Source: W0P28-013 sp963658575 (lineage in GTDB: Bacteria; Bacteroidota; Bacteroidia; Bacteroidales; Paludibacteraceae). From it: a stretch of DNA of 64,000 nucleotides. Position 1 is the stretch's first letter; every line of letters begins with the position of its first letter. The translations under genes were made by a program, and so were the position numbers. The notes beneath the pieces are model-generated. The model did not search any database. It worked only from the letters and a program-made list of their open reading frames with translations, and had not been told where the DNA came from. Location: contig CAVKQB010000002.1 in NCBI GenBank assembly GCA_963658575.1, positions 1 through 64,000 of the forward strand, in the 5' to 3' direction. This document shows positions 8,514 through 17,429 of the stretch, piece by piece.

Positions 8514-10562
8514 ATGAAGAAAATCGACTTTTCGAAAAAGATTCTGCGCCGTGCGTTGCGTGTGCTGCTGTTTATCGGTTCGGCGGCGTTGGTCTACGAG
8601 TGTGTGCCGCATCAGGTTACGCACTTCGACCGCCAGTTTATGCTGGGCAAGCCTTGGCCGCACGAACTGCTGACCGCCGAGTTCGACTTCCCGATATACA
8701 AAGACGAGAGCGAGCTGAAGCGCGAGCAGGACAGCGTGATGCGCCTTTTTGTGCCCTACTTTGCCATCGACCAGCGCATGGGCGACGTGCAGGCGGAAAA
8801 ATTCGTGCAGACCGACACACACTTGTCGAAAATCGGCAAAAACCGCATAGCAAAAGCCTTGCGCGACATCTACGCCGTGGGCATCATGCAGGCCAAAGAC
8901 CAGCGCGAACTCGCCGCCTACGGCATTGCGCGCGTATCGCTCATCGACAGCAACCTTGTGGCACACGAGACCGATTTCGGCAGCATCTACACCAGCCGCA
9001 CCGCCTACGATGCACTGTGCAAAACAAGCGGTGTGGACGAGAAAAAGGTGCGCGATGCCAACCTCAACCGCTTTTTGGTGGCCAATCTCGCCTACGACCA
9101 AAACAAATCGGAACTGGTGAAGAGCGAACTGTTGGCCTCCATCTCGCCGACGGCCGGCATGGTGCAGGCGGGCGAACGCATCATCGACCGAGGCGAAATA
9201 GTTGACTACCACACCTACAAAATACTCAATTCGCTGAAAATCGCCACGGAGCAAAAGACCGAATCAGACCACAACATCGGCTGGATAGTGGCTGGCAAAG
9301 TGCTGCTCATCGTCGGGCTGCTGCTGCTGTTTTTCCTCTATCTGCACCTGTTCCGCCCGCGCATATTCAACTCGAACCGCGACATTCTGTTCATCATGTG
9401 CATGGTGATTGGTATGATAGGGCTTACGTCGCTCACGGTCAATTGCACCGATTTGAGCATCTACATCGTGCCATTTGCGCTACTGCCGATAATCGTGCGC
9501 ACATTTTTCGACTCGCGCACGGCGCTTTTTGCGCACATCATCACGGTGCTGATAACCTCGTTCATGGCACCGCAGCCGTTTGAATTTCTGCTGCTGCAAA
9601 TCACCGCCGGCATGACCGTAGTCTCGAGTCTGAAAGAGATGACGCAGCGTTCGCAGTTTGTGCGCACGGCGTTGCTCGTGTTTGTCTCGTACTCGGTAGT
9701 ATTCCTTTCGGTTACGCTCATTCGCGACGGTTCGCTGGCCGACATCGACTGGTGGATATTCGCCATATTTGCCGTCAATTCGCTGCTGCAGATGCTGGCC
9801 TACGCGCTCATATTCATTTTCGAGAAGATATTCGGCTTTTTGTCGAACATGACGTTGGTCGAACTCTCGAACACCAACAACAAACTGCTGATGGAATTTT
9901 CGGGCAAAGCCCCGGGCACCTTCCAGCACGCCTTGCAGGTGTCGAACCTTGCCGCCGAGGCCGCCGCACGCATCAACGCCAACACGCTATTGGCACGCAC
10001 GGGCGCACTCTACCACGACATCGGCAAGATGGTCAATCCGCTCTGCTTCACCGAAAACCAGATATCGGGCATCAATCCGCTGGAAAAGATGTCGCCCGAA
10101 GATGCCGCGCAAACCATCATAGGCCACATAGCCAACGGCGTGAAGATAGCCGACAAATACAAACTGCCCAACCGTATCAAAGCGTTCATACTCACGCACC
10201 ACGCCGAGAGCAAAACCGCCTATTTCTACAACACGCTCAAAAATCAGCATCCCGATTTGGAAATCGACGAATCGAAATTCACCTATCCCGGCCCGAAGCC
10301 CGGCAGCAAAGAGACCACCATCGTCATGATGGCCGATGCCGTGGAAGCCGCCTCGCGCAGCCTGAAAAACTACGACGAGAGCAGCATCGACGCGCTTGTG
10401 GAGCGCATCATCGACGGGCAGATAGCCAACGGCTCGTTCAAAAACTCGCCCATCACCTTCCGCGATGTGGAGCAGATAAAGGCCGTTTTCAAGGAAAAAC
10501 TGAAAAGCATTTACCATTCGCGCGTCAGCTACCCCACGCTGAACGAGCCAAAACAAAATTGA
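8514..10562 (+). CDS. 7TM-HD family phosphohydrolase (PgpH-type)
   Basis: A 682-residue membrane protein of the 7TMR-HDED/HD family, whose studied members hydrolyse cyclic di-AMP. One TM near the N-terminus, an extracytoplasmic domain to about residue 250, seven TM segments (about 255-450), then a cytosolic HD domain with GTFQHALQVSNLA, HDIGK and THH metal-binding motifs. Family assignment is firm; the exact nucleotide substrate is inferred. GldG-like gene follows 6 nt later. Confidence 0.88.
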   Translation: MKKIDFSKKILRRALRVLLFIGSAALVYECVPHQVTHFDRQFMLGKPWPHELLTAEFDFPIYKDESELKREQDSVMRLFVPYFAIDQRMGDVQAEKFVQTDTHLSKIGKNRIAKALRDIYAVGIMQAKDQRELAAYGIARVSLIDSNLVAHETDFGSIYTSRTAYDALCKTSGVDEKKVRDANLNRFLVANLAYDQNKSELVKSELLASISPTAGMVQAGERIIDRGEIVDYHTYKILNSLKIATEQKTESDHNIGWIVAGKVLLIVGLLLLFFLYLHLFRPRIFNSNRDILFIMCMVIGMIGLTSLTVNCTDLSIYIVPFALLPIIVRTFFDSRTALFAHIITVLITSFMAPQPFEFLLLQITAGMTVVSSLKEMTQRSQFVRTALLVFVSYSVVFLSVTLIRDGSLADIDWWIFAIFAVNSLLQMLAYALIFIFEKIFGFLSNMTLVELSNTNNKLLMEFSGKAPGTFQHALQVSNLAAEAAARINANTLLARTGALYHDIGKMVNPLCFTENQISGINPLEKMSPEDAAQTIIGHIANGVKIADKYKLPNRIKAFILTHHAESKTAYFYNTLKNQHPDLEIDESKFTYPGPKPGSKETTIVMMADAVEAASRSLKNYDESSIDALVERIIDGQIANGSFKNSPITFRDVEQIKAVFKEKLKSIYHSRVSYPTLNEPKQN

Positions 10563-10568
10563 CACACC

Positions 10569-12281
10569 GTGCGCAGCAATACTCTGAAAAAACAGCGTGG
10601 CGCGATTGCCGTCGTGGCACTCACAGTACTTGTGGCACTGCTGCCGCTCATGCCGTTTGTGCGCCTCGATCTGACCTCCGAAAAGCGTTTCAGCATCGCC
10701 GAGCAGAGCAAAACACTGATGCGCAACCAAGAAAAACCTATCACCATCACGTTTTATTCGGGCGGCAACATCGATGCCAACTTTGCGCGGCTCAACCACG
10801 CCGCCGCCGAACTCATCGACGAGTTGAACGCCTTTGCCCGCACACGCATGCGCTACCGGTTTGTCAATCCGTCGGAAGCCAGCAGCGACACCGAACGGCA
10901 AAAACAGTACTACGCACTCGAACAGCGCGGATTGCGTGGCATGTCGGTGGCCGCACGCGATGCCGACGGGTGCATCACGCAGAATATCGTGTTCCCGTGG
11001 GCCGAAGTGGCCTGCACTGGCGACACCATGGCTGTGTGTCTGTTACAGCCCGACAATAGGCGCAGCGGCGAAGAGGGCATCAATCGTGCCATCGAAAATC
11101 TGGAGTTTGAATTTACCGATGCTATCCGCATTCTCAGCAAAAACGAGGTAGAAAAAATCGCTTTCATCGAAGGACATGGCGAACTGGCCGAAGAGGAGGT
11201 TTATGCTGCATCGGAGGCCTTCAGTCGCTACTTTCAGATAGACCGCGGCACCATCGGCAACGACGCCGCCGTTCTGTCGGACTACAAAGCGATAATCGTG
11301 GCGAAGCCCACGCAGCCATTCGCCGAAAAAGACAAATACGCCATCGACCAATACATCATGAACGGCGGTCGTGTGCTGTGGCTCATCGACGGTGTGCAGA
11401 TGCAGCACGACGCGCTCACCAAAGGCGAATCGGCCACGCTCATTCCGCTCGACGTGAATCTGCAAGACCAACTCTTTCGCTACGGTGTGCGCATCGGCAA
11501 CGATGTGGTGCAGGACGTGCAATGCGCCTACCGTCCGGTCAACATAGCCACGCCCACCGAACAGCCGCAGTTCGAACCCGTGCCGTGGTTCTACGAACCG
11601 TTGCTGCTCACATCGCCCAACTCGCCCATCACGCGCAACCTGCTGCAAGTGAAAGCCGATTTTGCCTCGACACTCGACTTCACAAACAACGCCGACACCA
11701 ACGTGCGCAAAGAGATATTGCTGATAACATCGAACGCCACGCATGTGAGCCAAACGCCCTGCATCGTCAGTCTGCAGCAACTCATGACCGACGCGTACAC
11801 CGAAAACTACTGGTTCACGCGCTATCAACCTGTGGCTGCCCTGCTCGAAGGCACCTTCACGTCGATATTTCCATCGCGGAGCCGCCCTGCGCCGCACGAC
11901 ATTGCCAACCCACTGCCCCACCGCGACCAAAGTGTGCCGACGCGCATGCTCGTAGTGGCCGACGGCGACATCGTGCGCAACGAGTTGGAACAGACCTCGC
12001 AGGGCTGGCGCGTGCTGCCGCTCGGCTACGACCGCACAACACGCCAAACCTTTGGCAACCGCGATTTTCTGCTCAATGCGCTGCTCTACCTCACCGAGGA
12101 AGAGGATTGGATGTCGCTGCGCAACCGCCAATTCAAATTGCGGCTTCTCAACAACATCGCCGTATCGACCAACCGACGCTTGTGGCAGACGGCCAATATG
12201 CTCGTGCCGATAGTCGCGCTGTTGGCTGCAGCAGGCATAAATTTCGCCGTACGCCGCCGTCGAAACGCCCCGAAACGCTGA
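10569..12281 (+). CDS. gldG: GldG-like ABC-associated substrate-binding membrane protein
   Basis: A 570-residue protein with an N-terminal TM (about 12-32), a large periplasmic region with RLDLTSEKRFSIAEQSK and LWLIDGVQMQ typical of the GldG/PF09822 family, and a C-terminal TM near residue 545. GldG works with GldF and GldA in an ABC complex linked to gliding in Flavobacteria. No gldF or gldA is present beside it here. The start is GTG at 10569, 6 nt after the preceding gene, so the two form an operon. Confidence 0.7.
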   Translation: MRSNTLKKQRGAIAVVALTVLVALLPLMPFVRLDLTSEKRFSIAEQSKTLMRNQEKPITITFYSGGNIDANFARLNHAAAELIDELNAFARTRMRYRFVNPSEASSDTERQKQYYALEQRGLRGMSVAARDADGCITQNIVFPWAEVACTGDTMAVCLLQPDNRRSGEEGINRAIENLEFEFTDAIRILSKNEVEKIAFIEGHGELAEEEVYAASEAFSRYFQIDRGTIGNDAAVLSDYKAIIVAKPTQPFAEKDKYAIDQYIMNGGRVLWLIDGVQMQHDALTKGESATLIPLDVNLQDQLFRYGVRIGNDVVQDVQCAYRPVNIATPTEQPQFEPVPWFYEPLLLTSPNSPITRNLLQVKADFASTLDFTNNADTNVRKEILLITSNATHVSQTPCIVSLQQLMTDAYTENYWFTRYQPVAALLEGTFTSIFPSRSRPAPHDIANPLPHRDQSVPTRMLVVADGDIVRNELEQTSQGWRVLPLGYDRTTRQTFGNRDFLLNALLYLTEEEDWMSLRNRQFKLRLLNNIAVSTNRRLWQTANMLVPIVALLAAAGINFAVRRRRNAPKR

Positions 12282-12416
12282 AAAAGCCGCCCCAATCGAG
12301 CGCAAAAACGGGCTGAAAAACCTCTTTCGGCGCGCAGCAAACAACTGAAAATCAGCAGAATAAAACATTTGCACCATTTTTTTGCGCCATTATTTGCTGG
12401 TGTAAAAAAAAGGCAT

Positions 12417-12424
12417 TAACTTTG
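12417..12424 (+). promoter_or_regulatory. -7 box TAACTTTG for tRNA-Glu/rpsT
   Basis: Consensus -7 box with a TTTG element about 20 nt upstream, placed 35 nt before the tRNA gene. Confidence 0.75.
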
Positions 12425-12458
12425 CAGTCGCAAAAACGACCGCCGAAAAGTCGCTTTT

Positions 12459-12530
12459 GGCCCATTCGTCTATCGGTTAGGACGCAAGATTTTCATTCTT
12501 GAAAGAGCAGTTCGATTCTGCTATGGGCTA
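12459..12530 (+). tRNA. tRNA-Glu (anticodon TTC)
   Basis: 72-nt cloverleaf. The acceptor stem is GGCCCAT/ATGGGCT with a terminal G-U pair. The anticodon stem CAAGA/TCTTG encloses loop TTTTCAT with anticodon TTC, and the T loop is TTCGATT. CCA is not encoded. It is co-oriented with rpsT 27 nt downstream. Confidence 0.92.
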
Positions 12531-12557
12531 CAAACTAAACGCATAAAATTTGTTATA

Positions 12558-12812
12558 ATGGCAAATCACAAATCATCAATCAAAAGGATTCGTCAGACAG
12601 AGAAACGCCGCTTGAGCAACAGATACTACGCACGCACCGCCCGCAACGCTGTGCGCGAATTGCGCGCCACCACCGACAAAGCCGCCGGCGGCGAACTGCT
12701 GAAAAAAGTAGCGTCGATGCTGGACAAACTGGCCAAACGCCATATCATTCACAAAAACAAAGCCAGCAATCTGAAGTCGAAACTCACGTTGCACGTCAAT
12801 AAATTGGCGTAA
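12558..12812 (+). CDS. rpsT: 30S ribosomal protein S20
   Basis: 84-residue, lysine/arginine-rich 16S rRNA-binding protein with the typical S20 opening MANHKSSIKRIRQTEKRR and a helical C-terminal half (KVASMLDKLAKRHIIHKNKASN). Normal length. It lies just after tRNA-Glu and is followed by a strong terminator. Confidence 0.95.
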   Translation: MANHKSSIKRIRQTEKRRLSNRYYARTARNAVRELRATTDKAAGGELLKKVASMLDKLAKRHIIHKNKASNLKSKLTLHVNKLA

Positions 12813-12840
12813 GCACGAGATTATTCTGTAAGAAATTGAA

Positions 12841-12873
12841 ACTCTTCCCGTTTTCGGGGAGAGTTTTTTTTGG
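12841..12873 (+). terminator. Intrinsic terminator after rpsT
   Basis: 10-bp stem ACTCTTCCCG/CGGGGAGAGT (one G-U pair) with TTTT loop, followed by a run of eight T. Confidence 0.9.
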
Positions 12874-12881
12874 TATATTTG
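12874..12881 (+). promoter_or_regulatory. -7 box TATATTTG for radC
   Basis: Consensus -7 box directly after the rpsT terminator, 20 nt before the radC ATG. Confidence 0.7.
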
Positions 12882-12901
12882 CAAACAAAATACCGAAAAA
12901 C

Positions 12902-13591
12902 ATGGAACACACCAATCTGAAAGCGTGGGCAGACAGCGACAAACCGCGCGAAAAACTGCTAAGTCGCGGCACCATCGCCCTGAGCGACACCGAACTGCTG
13001 GCCATACTGCTGCGCACCGGCACGCGCGACGAAACCGTGGTAGAACTTGCGCGGCGCATACTCGCATCGGTGCAGAACAACCTCGACGAACTCGGCAAAC
13101 TCGACGTGAACGCGCTCTGCAGCAACTTCAAAGGCATCGGTCAGACCAAAGCCGTTACACTCATTGCCGCGCTGGAACTTGGGCGCAGACGCAAAACCGC
13201 AGAGGCATTGGAGCGGCCGCAAATAGGCAATAGCGACGACGTAGCGCAGCAGTTTCAGCCGTTGCTGGCCGACCTGCCGCACGAAGAATTTTGGGTGATG
13301 ACCCTCAACCAGCGGCACCGCGTAATCGACACGCGCTGTGTGGGCAAAGGTGGCGTGAACGCAACCCTCGTCGATAAGAAAATAGTGCTGAAAATGGCCA
13401 TCGAGCAGTTGGCGAGCGCGATAGTGCTCTGCCACAACCACCCCAGCGGCAACCTGCAGCCCAGCCCCAACGACACCCAACTGACGCGACAGATAGCCGA
13501 CGCCTGCCGATTGCTCGACATTCGGCTGCTTGACCACGTCATCATTGGCGGAAAGTGGCACTACAGTTTTGCCGACAACGGGCTGCTTTAG
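12902..13591 (+). CDS. radC: RadC family JAB-domain protein
   Basis: 229 aa. N-terminal helix-hairpin-helix region (KAWADSDKPREKLLSRG and NFKGIGQTKAVTL), then a JAB/MPN domain with the metal motif HNHPSGN followed by SPND. The cellular role of the RadC family is unresolved despite the old link to DNA repair. The ATG at 12902 is used because an earlier in-frame start lies upstream of the promoter, inside the terminator. Confidence 0.92.
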   Translation: MEHTNLKAWADSDKPREKLLSRGTIALSDTELLAILLRTGTRDETVVELARRILASVQNNLDELGKLDVNALCSNFKGIGQTKAVTLIAALELGRRRKTAEALERPQIGNSDDVAQQFQPLLADLPHEEFWVMTLNQRHRVIDTRCVGKGGVNATLVDKKIVLKMAIEQLASAIVLCHNHPSGNLQPSPNDTQLTRQIADACRLLDIRLLDHVIIGGKWHYSFADNGLL

Positions 13592-13661
13592 CAAAAACGG
13601 GCGCGTGCGGCCTGTTCCTATTTTCACGCCCTCCGACATGCGCACTTTCAAACTAAATTCG

Positions 13662-13669
13662 TATCTTTG
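13662..13669 (+). promoter_or_regulatory. -7 box TATCTTTG for gcvP
   Basis: Consensus -7 box 37 nt upstream of the gcvP ATG. Confidence 0.7.
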
Positions 13670-13706
13670 CAAGTTATAATCATCATCAAACAAACATCGC
13701 ATTGCA

Positions 13707-16553
13707 ATGAAAACAGACACCTTTTCGCATAGGCACATCGGCATCACCGAGCGCGATTTGCCCCACATGCTCGAAACCATCGGCGTGAAATCGGTCGATG
13801 AACTCATCGAACAAACCATTCCGGCAGCAATCCGCCTGAAACGGCCGTTGCACCTGCCAGCGGCCATGAACGAACACGAATTTGCGGCGCACATTCACGC
13901 CATCGCGCAAAAGAACCGCTTGGCCGACAACTACATCGGACTCGGTTACTACGGCACCACCACGCCTGCCGTGATTCTGCGCAACGTATTCGAAAATCCC
14001 GTTTGGTACACCTCGTACACGCCCTATCAAGCCGAGATATCGCAAGGCCGCTTGGAGGCGTTGCTCAATTTCCAGACCATGATTTCGGACTTGACCGCCC
14101 TGCCGCTGGCCAACTGCTCGCTGCTCGACGAAGCCACAGCCGCTGCCGAAGCCATGACCATGATGTACAACCTGCGCGACCGCGACCAAGTGAAAACGGG
14201 CGTAAACAGACTTTTTGTCGACGAAAAACTGTTCCCGCAAACCATCGACGTGTTGCGCACACGCAGTCTGCCGCAGGGCATCGAACTGCTGATAGGCGAC
14301 TGGCGCACCTTCGACTTCGGCACGCCCCTGTTTGGTGCCATCGTGCAATATCCCAACAGCGACGGCGTGATATGCGACTACCGCGCATTCGCCGAAAAAT
14401 GCCACGCCAACGGCGCAAGAATCGCTGTTGTAGCCGACATTTTGGCACTTACGCTACTCACGCCGCCAGGCGAATGGGGAGCCGACATCGCCGTGGGCAG
14501 CACGCAACGTTTCGGCATGCCGCTCTACTTTGGCGGTCCGTCGGCAGGCTACATGGCCACGCGCGACGAATACAAACGCTCGATGCCAGGGCGCATCATC
14601 GGCATATCGAAAGATGCCAACGGCAAACCTGCGCTACGCCTTGCGCTGCAAACGCGCGAGCAACACATCAAACGCGAAAAAGCCACGTCGAACATCTGCA
14701 CGGCGCAAGCCTTGCCAGCCATCATGGCCGGATTCTACGCCGTTTGGCACGGCAACGACGGTCTGCGCGAAATAGCGATGAACACGCACGTGAAAGCCGC
14801 GCTCGCCGCCAACGAACTGACAAAACTCGGCTGCCGCCAACTGAACGAAAACTTCTTCGACACGCTGCGCATAGCCCTGCCCGAAGGCGCATCGGTGGAA
14901 CGGCTACGCAAACTATCGGAAGCGAATTTGGTCTATTTCCGCTATTTCGACAATGGCGAAATCGGCATCAGCACCGACGAAACCACCAGCACCAACGGCA
15001 TCGCAAAAATCGTGGCGATATTTGCCAACATACTCGGCCGAGAGATGCCCACCTCGTTCGACGGCATCAAAAGCGTGGCGATGCCCAAAGAGTTGCTGCG
15101 CCACACGCCCGCGTTGCACCACGAAGTTTTCGAGCGTTACCACAGCGAAACCGAGATGATGCGCTACATCAAAAGCCTCGACCGCAAAGACATTTCGCTC
15201 ACGCAATCGATGATTTCGCTCGGCTCGTGCACCATGAAACTGAACGCCGCCGCCGAAATGCTGCCGCTCAGTTGGCCTGAATTTACGGGCATTCACCCAT
15301 TTGCGCCGAAAGAGCAGACCGCCGGTTATCAGGAAATCATCGAAAATCTTTCCGATTACCTGTGCGAGATAACCGGTTTTGCCGCCTGCACGCTGCAACC
15401 CAATTCGGGCGCGGCTGGCGAATACACAGGTTTGATGACCATACGCCGTTATTTGGCGGCCAACGGCGGCGGCCAGCGCAACATCGTGCTGATTCCCGCC
15501 TCGGCGCACGGCACCAATCCGGCCAGCGCAGTACAAGCAGGATTCAGTGTGGTTGTCGTGGCTTGCGACGAGCATGGCAACGTCGATTTGAACGACCTGA
15601 AAGCCAAAGCCGCTGAACACAAAGACGACCTCGCCGCGCTGATGATAACCTACCCTTCGACACACGGCATATTCGAGCCGGAGATAGTAGAGATTTGCAA
15701 CACCATACACAGCGTAGGCGCGCAAGTCTATATGGACGGTGCCAACATGAATGCGCAAGTAGGCTTGACCTCGCCTGGAGCGATTGGCGCCGATGTGTGC
15801 CACTTGAATCTGCACAAAACATTTGCTAGTCCGCACGGAGGCGGCGGTCCTGGCGTAGGTCCCGTATGCGTGGCCAAACATTTGGTCGACTACCTGCCGC
15901 ACCACAACTTTACCGATGCCGCCAATCCGAACACCGCCGTGGCGGCCTCGCCTTGGGGAAGCGCAGGCATACTGCCAATCACCTACGCCTACATACGCAT
16001 GATGGGCGCACAAGGGCTGACCGAAGCCACAAAAATGGCCATTGTGAGTGCCAACTATCTCGCCAAACGCTTGGAAAACGACTACGGCATCGTCTATACG
16101 GGCAAAACTGGTCGTGTGGGACACGAGATGATACTCGACTGCCGCCACTTCAAAGCCGAGACCGGCATCGACGAGAACGACATCGCCAAACGCCTGATGG
16201 ATTTCGGGTTTCATGCGCCCACGCTCTCGTTTCCCGTGCACGGCACACTGATGATAGAGCCGACCGAGAGCGAGCCGCTAACCGAACTCGACCGTTTTGT
16301 AGAGGCGTTGCTCGTCATTCGCGACGAGATAGACGACGTGGCCTTCGGCCGCATCGACCACGACGACAATCCGCTGAAAAACGCGCCGCACCCCGACTAT
16401 GTGCTTATGGCCGACGCGTGGGCGCACCCCTACGGACGCGAAAAGGCAGCGTTCCCATTGCCTTGGGTGCGCGACAACAAGTTCCACCTTCCCGTGGCAC
16501 GCGTAGACAACGGATGGGGCGACCGCAACCTGATTGCCTGCTGCGAAAAATAG
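13707..16553 (+). CDS. gcvP: Glycine dehydrogenase (decarboxylating), P protein
   Basis: 948 aa, the full-length fused P protein of the glycine cleavage system, releasing CO2 from glycine and passing the aminomethyl group to the H protein lipoyl arm. N-terminal half resembles the GcvPA subunit; the C-terminal half has SLGSCTMKLN and the PLP lysine in NLHKTFASPHGGGG (Lys about 704). No gcvT or gcvH is in the window. The steroid-reductase-like gene follows after 28 nt, possibly on the same transcript. Confidence 0.96.
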   Translation: MKTDTFSHRHIGITERDLPHMLETIGVKSVDELIEQTIPAAIRLKRPLHLPAAMNEHEFAAHIHAIAQKNRLADNYIGLGYYGTTTPAVILRNVFENPVWYTSYTPYQAEISQGRLEALLNFQTMISDLTALPLANCSLLDEATAAAEAMTMMYNLRDRDQVKTGVNRLFVDEKLFPQTIDVLRTRSLPQGIELLIGDWRTFDFGTPLFGAIVQYPNSDGVICDYRAFAEKCHANGARIAVVADILALTLLTPPGEWGADIAVGSTQRFGMPLYFGGPSAGYMATRDEYKRSMPGRIIGISKDANGKPALRLALQTREQHIKREKATSNICTAQALPAIMAGFYAVWHGNDGLREIAMNTHVKAALAANELTKLGCRQLNENFFDTLRIALPEGASVERLRKLSEANLVYFRYFDNGEIGISTDETTSTNGIAKIVAIFANILGREMPTSFDGIKSVAMPKELLRHTPALHHEVFERYHSETEMMRYIKSLDRKDISLTQSMISLGSCTMKLNAAAEMLPLSWPEFTGIHPFAPKEQTAGYQEIIENLSDYLCEITGFAACTLQPNSGAAGEYTGLMTIRRYLAANGGGQRNIVLIPASAHGTNPASAVQAGFSVVVVACDEHGNVDLNDLKAKAAEHKDDLAALMITYPSTHGIFEPEIVEICNTIHSVGAQVYMDGANMNAQVGLTSPGAIGADVCHLNLHKTFASPHGGGGPGVGPVCVAKHLVDYLPHHNFTDAANPNTAVAASPWGSAGILPITYAYIRMMGAQGLTEATKMAIVSANYLAKRLENDYGIVYTGKTGRVGHEMILDCRHFKAETGIDENDIAKRLMDFGFHAPTLSFPVHGTLMIEPTESEPLTELDRFVEALLVIRDEIDDVAFGRIDHDDNPLKNAPHPDYVLMADAWAHPYGREKAAFPLPWVRDNKFHLPVARVDNGWGDRNLIACCEK

Positions 16554-16581
16554 TGAAATACCAATCAATAAACAATAAAAC

Positions 16582-17370
16582 ATGGATATAACGCAATTTT
16601 ATTGGCTGCTCGGCGGTTTGGCTTTGGTCGGACTGATCGTTTTCGTGGCCTTGTACTTTGTCGATGCTGGCTACGGCAAGATGCGCACCGAAAAATGGGG
16701 ACCCGCCATGAACAACAAACTCGGCTGGTTTCTGATGGAGGTGCCGGTGTTCATTGTCGTGCTGGCACTGTGGTTCACGTCGCCCTACGAGGTGGTGCGC
16801 CACGCGCCCTATTGGGTTTTTCTGCTCGTTTTCGAGTTCCACTACTTCCAACGCTCGTTCATCTTCCCGCTGTTGCTGAAGGGCAAAAGCAAAATGCCGA
16901 TTGCCATCATGGCCATGTCGGTAGTTTGGAACCTGTTCAACGGCTACGTGCAGGGCTGGTGGCTGTTTCATCTTGCGCCGCAAGACCCGACCTACAGCCA
17001 ACTCTACACGGCGGCGTGGCTCACCGACCCGCGATTCATCGTCGGCACGGCTGTGTTTGTCATCGGCTGGTGCATCAACATGCACTCCGACCACGTCATC
17101 AGGCACCTGCGCAAACCCGGCGACACCAAGCACTATCTGCCGAAAAAAGGCATGTACCGCTACGTAACCTCGGCCAACTATCTCGGCGAAATCACCGAAT
17201 GGCTCGGTTTTGCCATACTCACTTGGTCGCTGGCCGGACTGCTGTTTTTCTGGTTCTCGTGTTGCAACCTCGTGCCGCGCGCCAACAGCATCTACCTGAA
17301 ATACGAAAAAGAGTTCCCCGACGAATTCGACCGCAAACGCCTGAAACGCATTATTCCGTTCATCTATTGA
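16582..17370 (+). CDS. Steroid 5-alpha-reductase family membrane enzyme
   Basis: A 262-residue integral membrane protein with about six TM segments and the C-terminal NADPH-binding region of the SRD5A/DUF1295 family: a conserved H-x7-LRKPGD-like stretch, the YVTSANYLGEITEW motif, and a KYEKEFPDEFDRKRLKRIIPFIY-type end. SRD5A proteins reduce the C4-C5 double bond of 3-oxo-4-ene steroids. Close homologues in gut Bacteroidales (5AR) act on bile-acid intermediates. It lies 59 nt ahead of an OYE-type reductase, which supports a role in sterol or bile-acid reduction. The substrate is inferred. Confidence 0.82.
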   Translation: MDITQFYWLLGGLALVGLIVFVALYFVDAGYGKMRTEKWGPAMNNKLGWFLMEVPVFIVVLALWFTSPYEVVRHAPYWVFLLVFEFHYFQRSFIFPLLLKGKSKMPIAIMAMSVVWNLFNGYVQGWWLFHLAPQDPTYSQLYTAAWLTDPRFIVGTAVFVIGWCINMHSDHVIRHLRKPGDTKHYLPKKGMYRYVTSANYLGEITEWLGFAILTWSLAGLLFFWFSCCNLVPRANSIYLKYEKEFPDEFDRKRLKRIIPFIY

Positions 17371-17429
17371 TGGCGAGCATCAATTATTTGAAGATTTGAA
17401 AATTTTTTCCAATAGTTTTATCTCTCACC

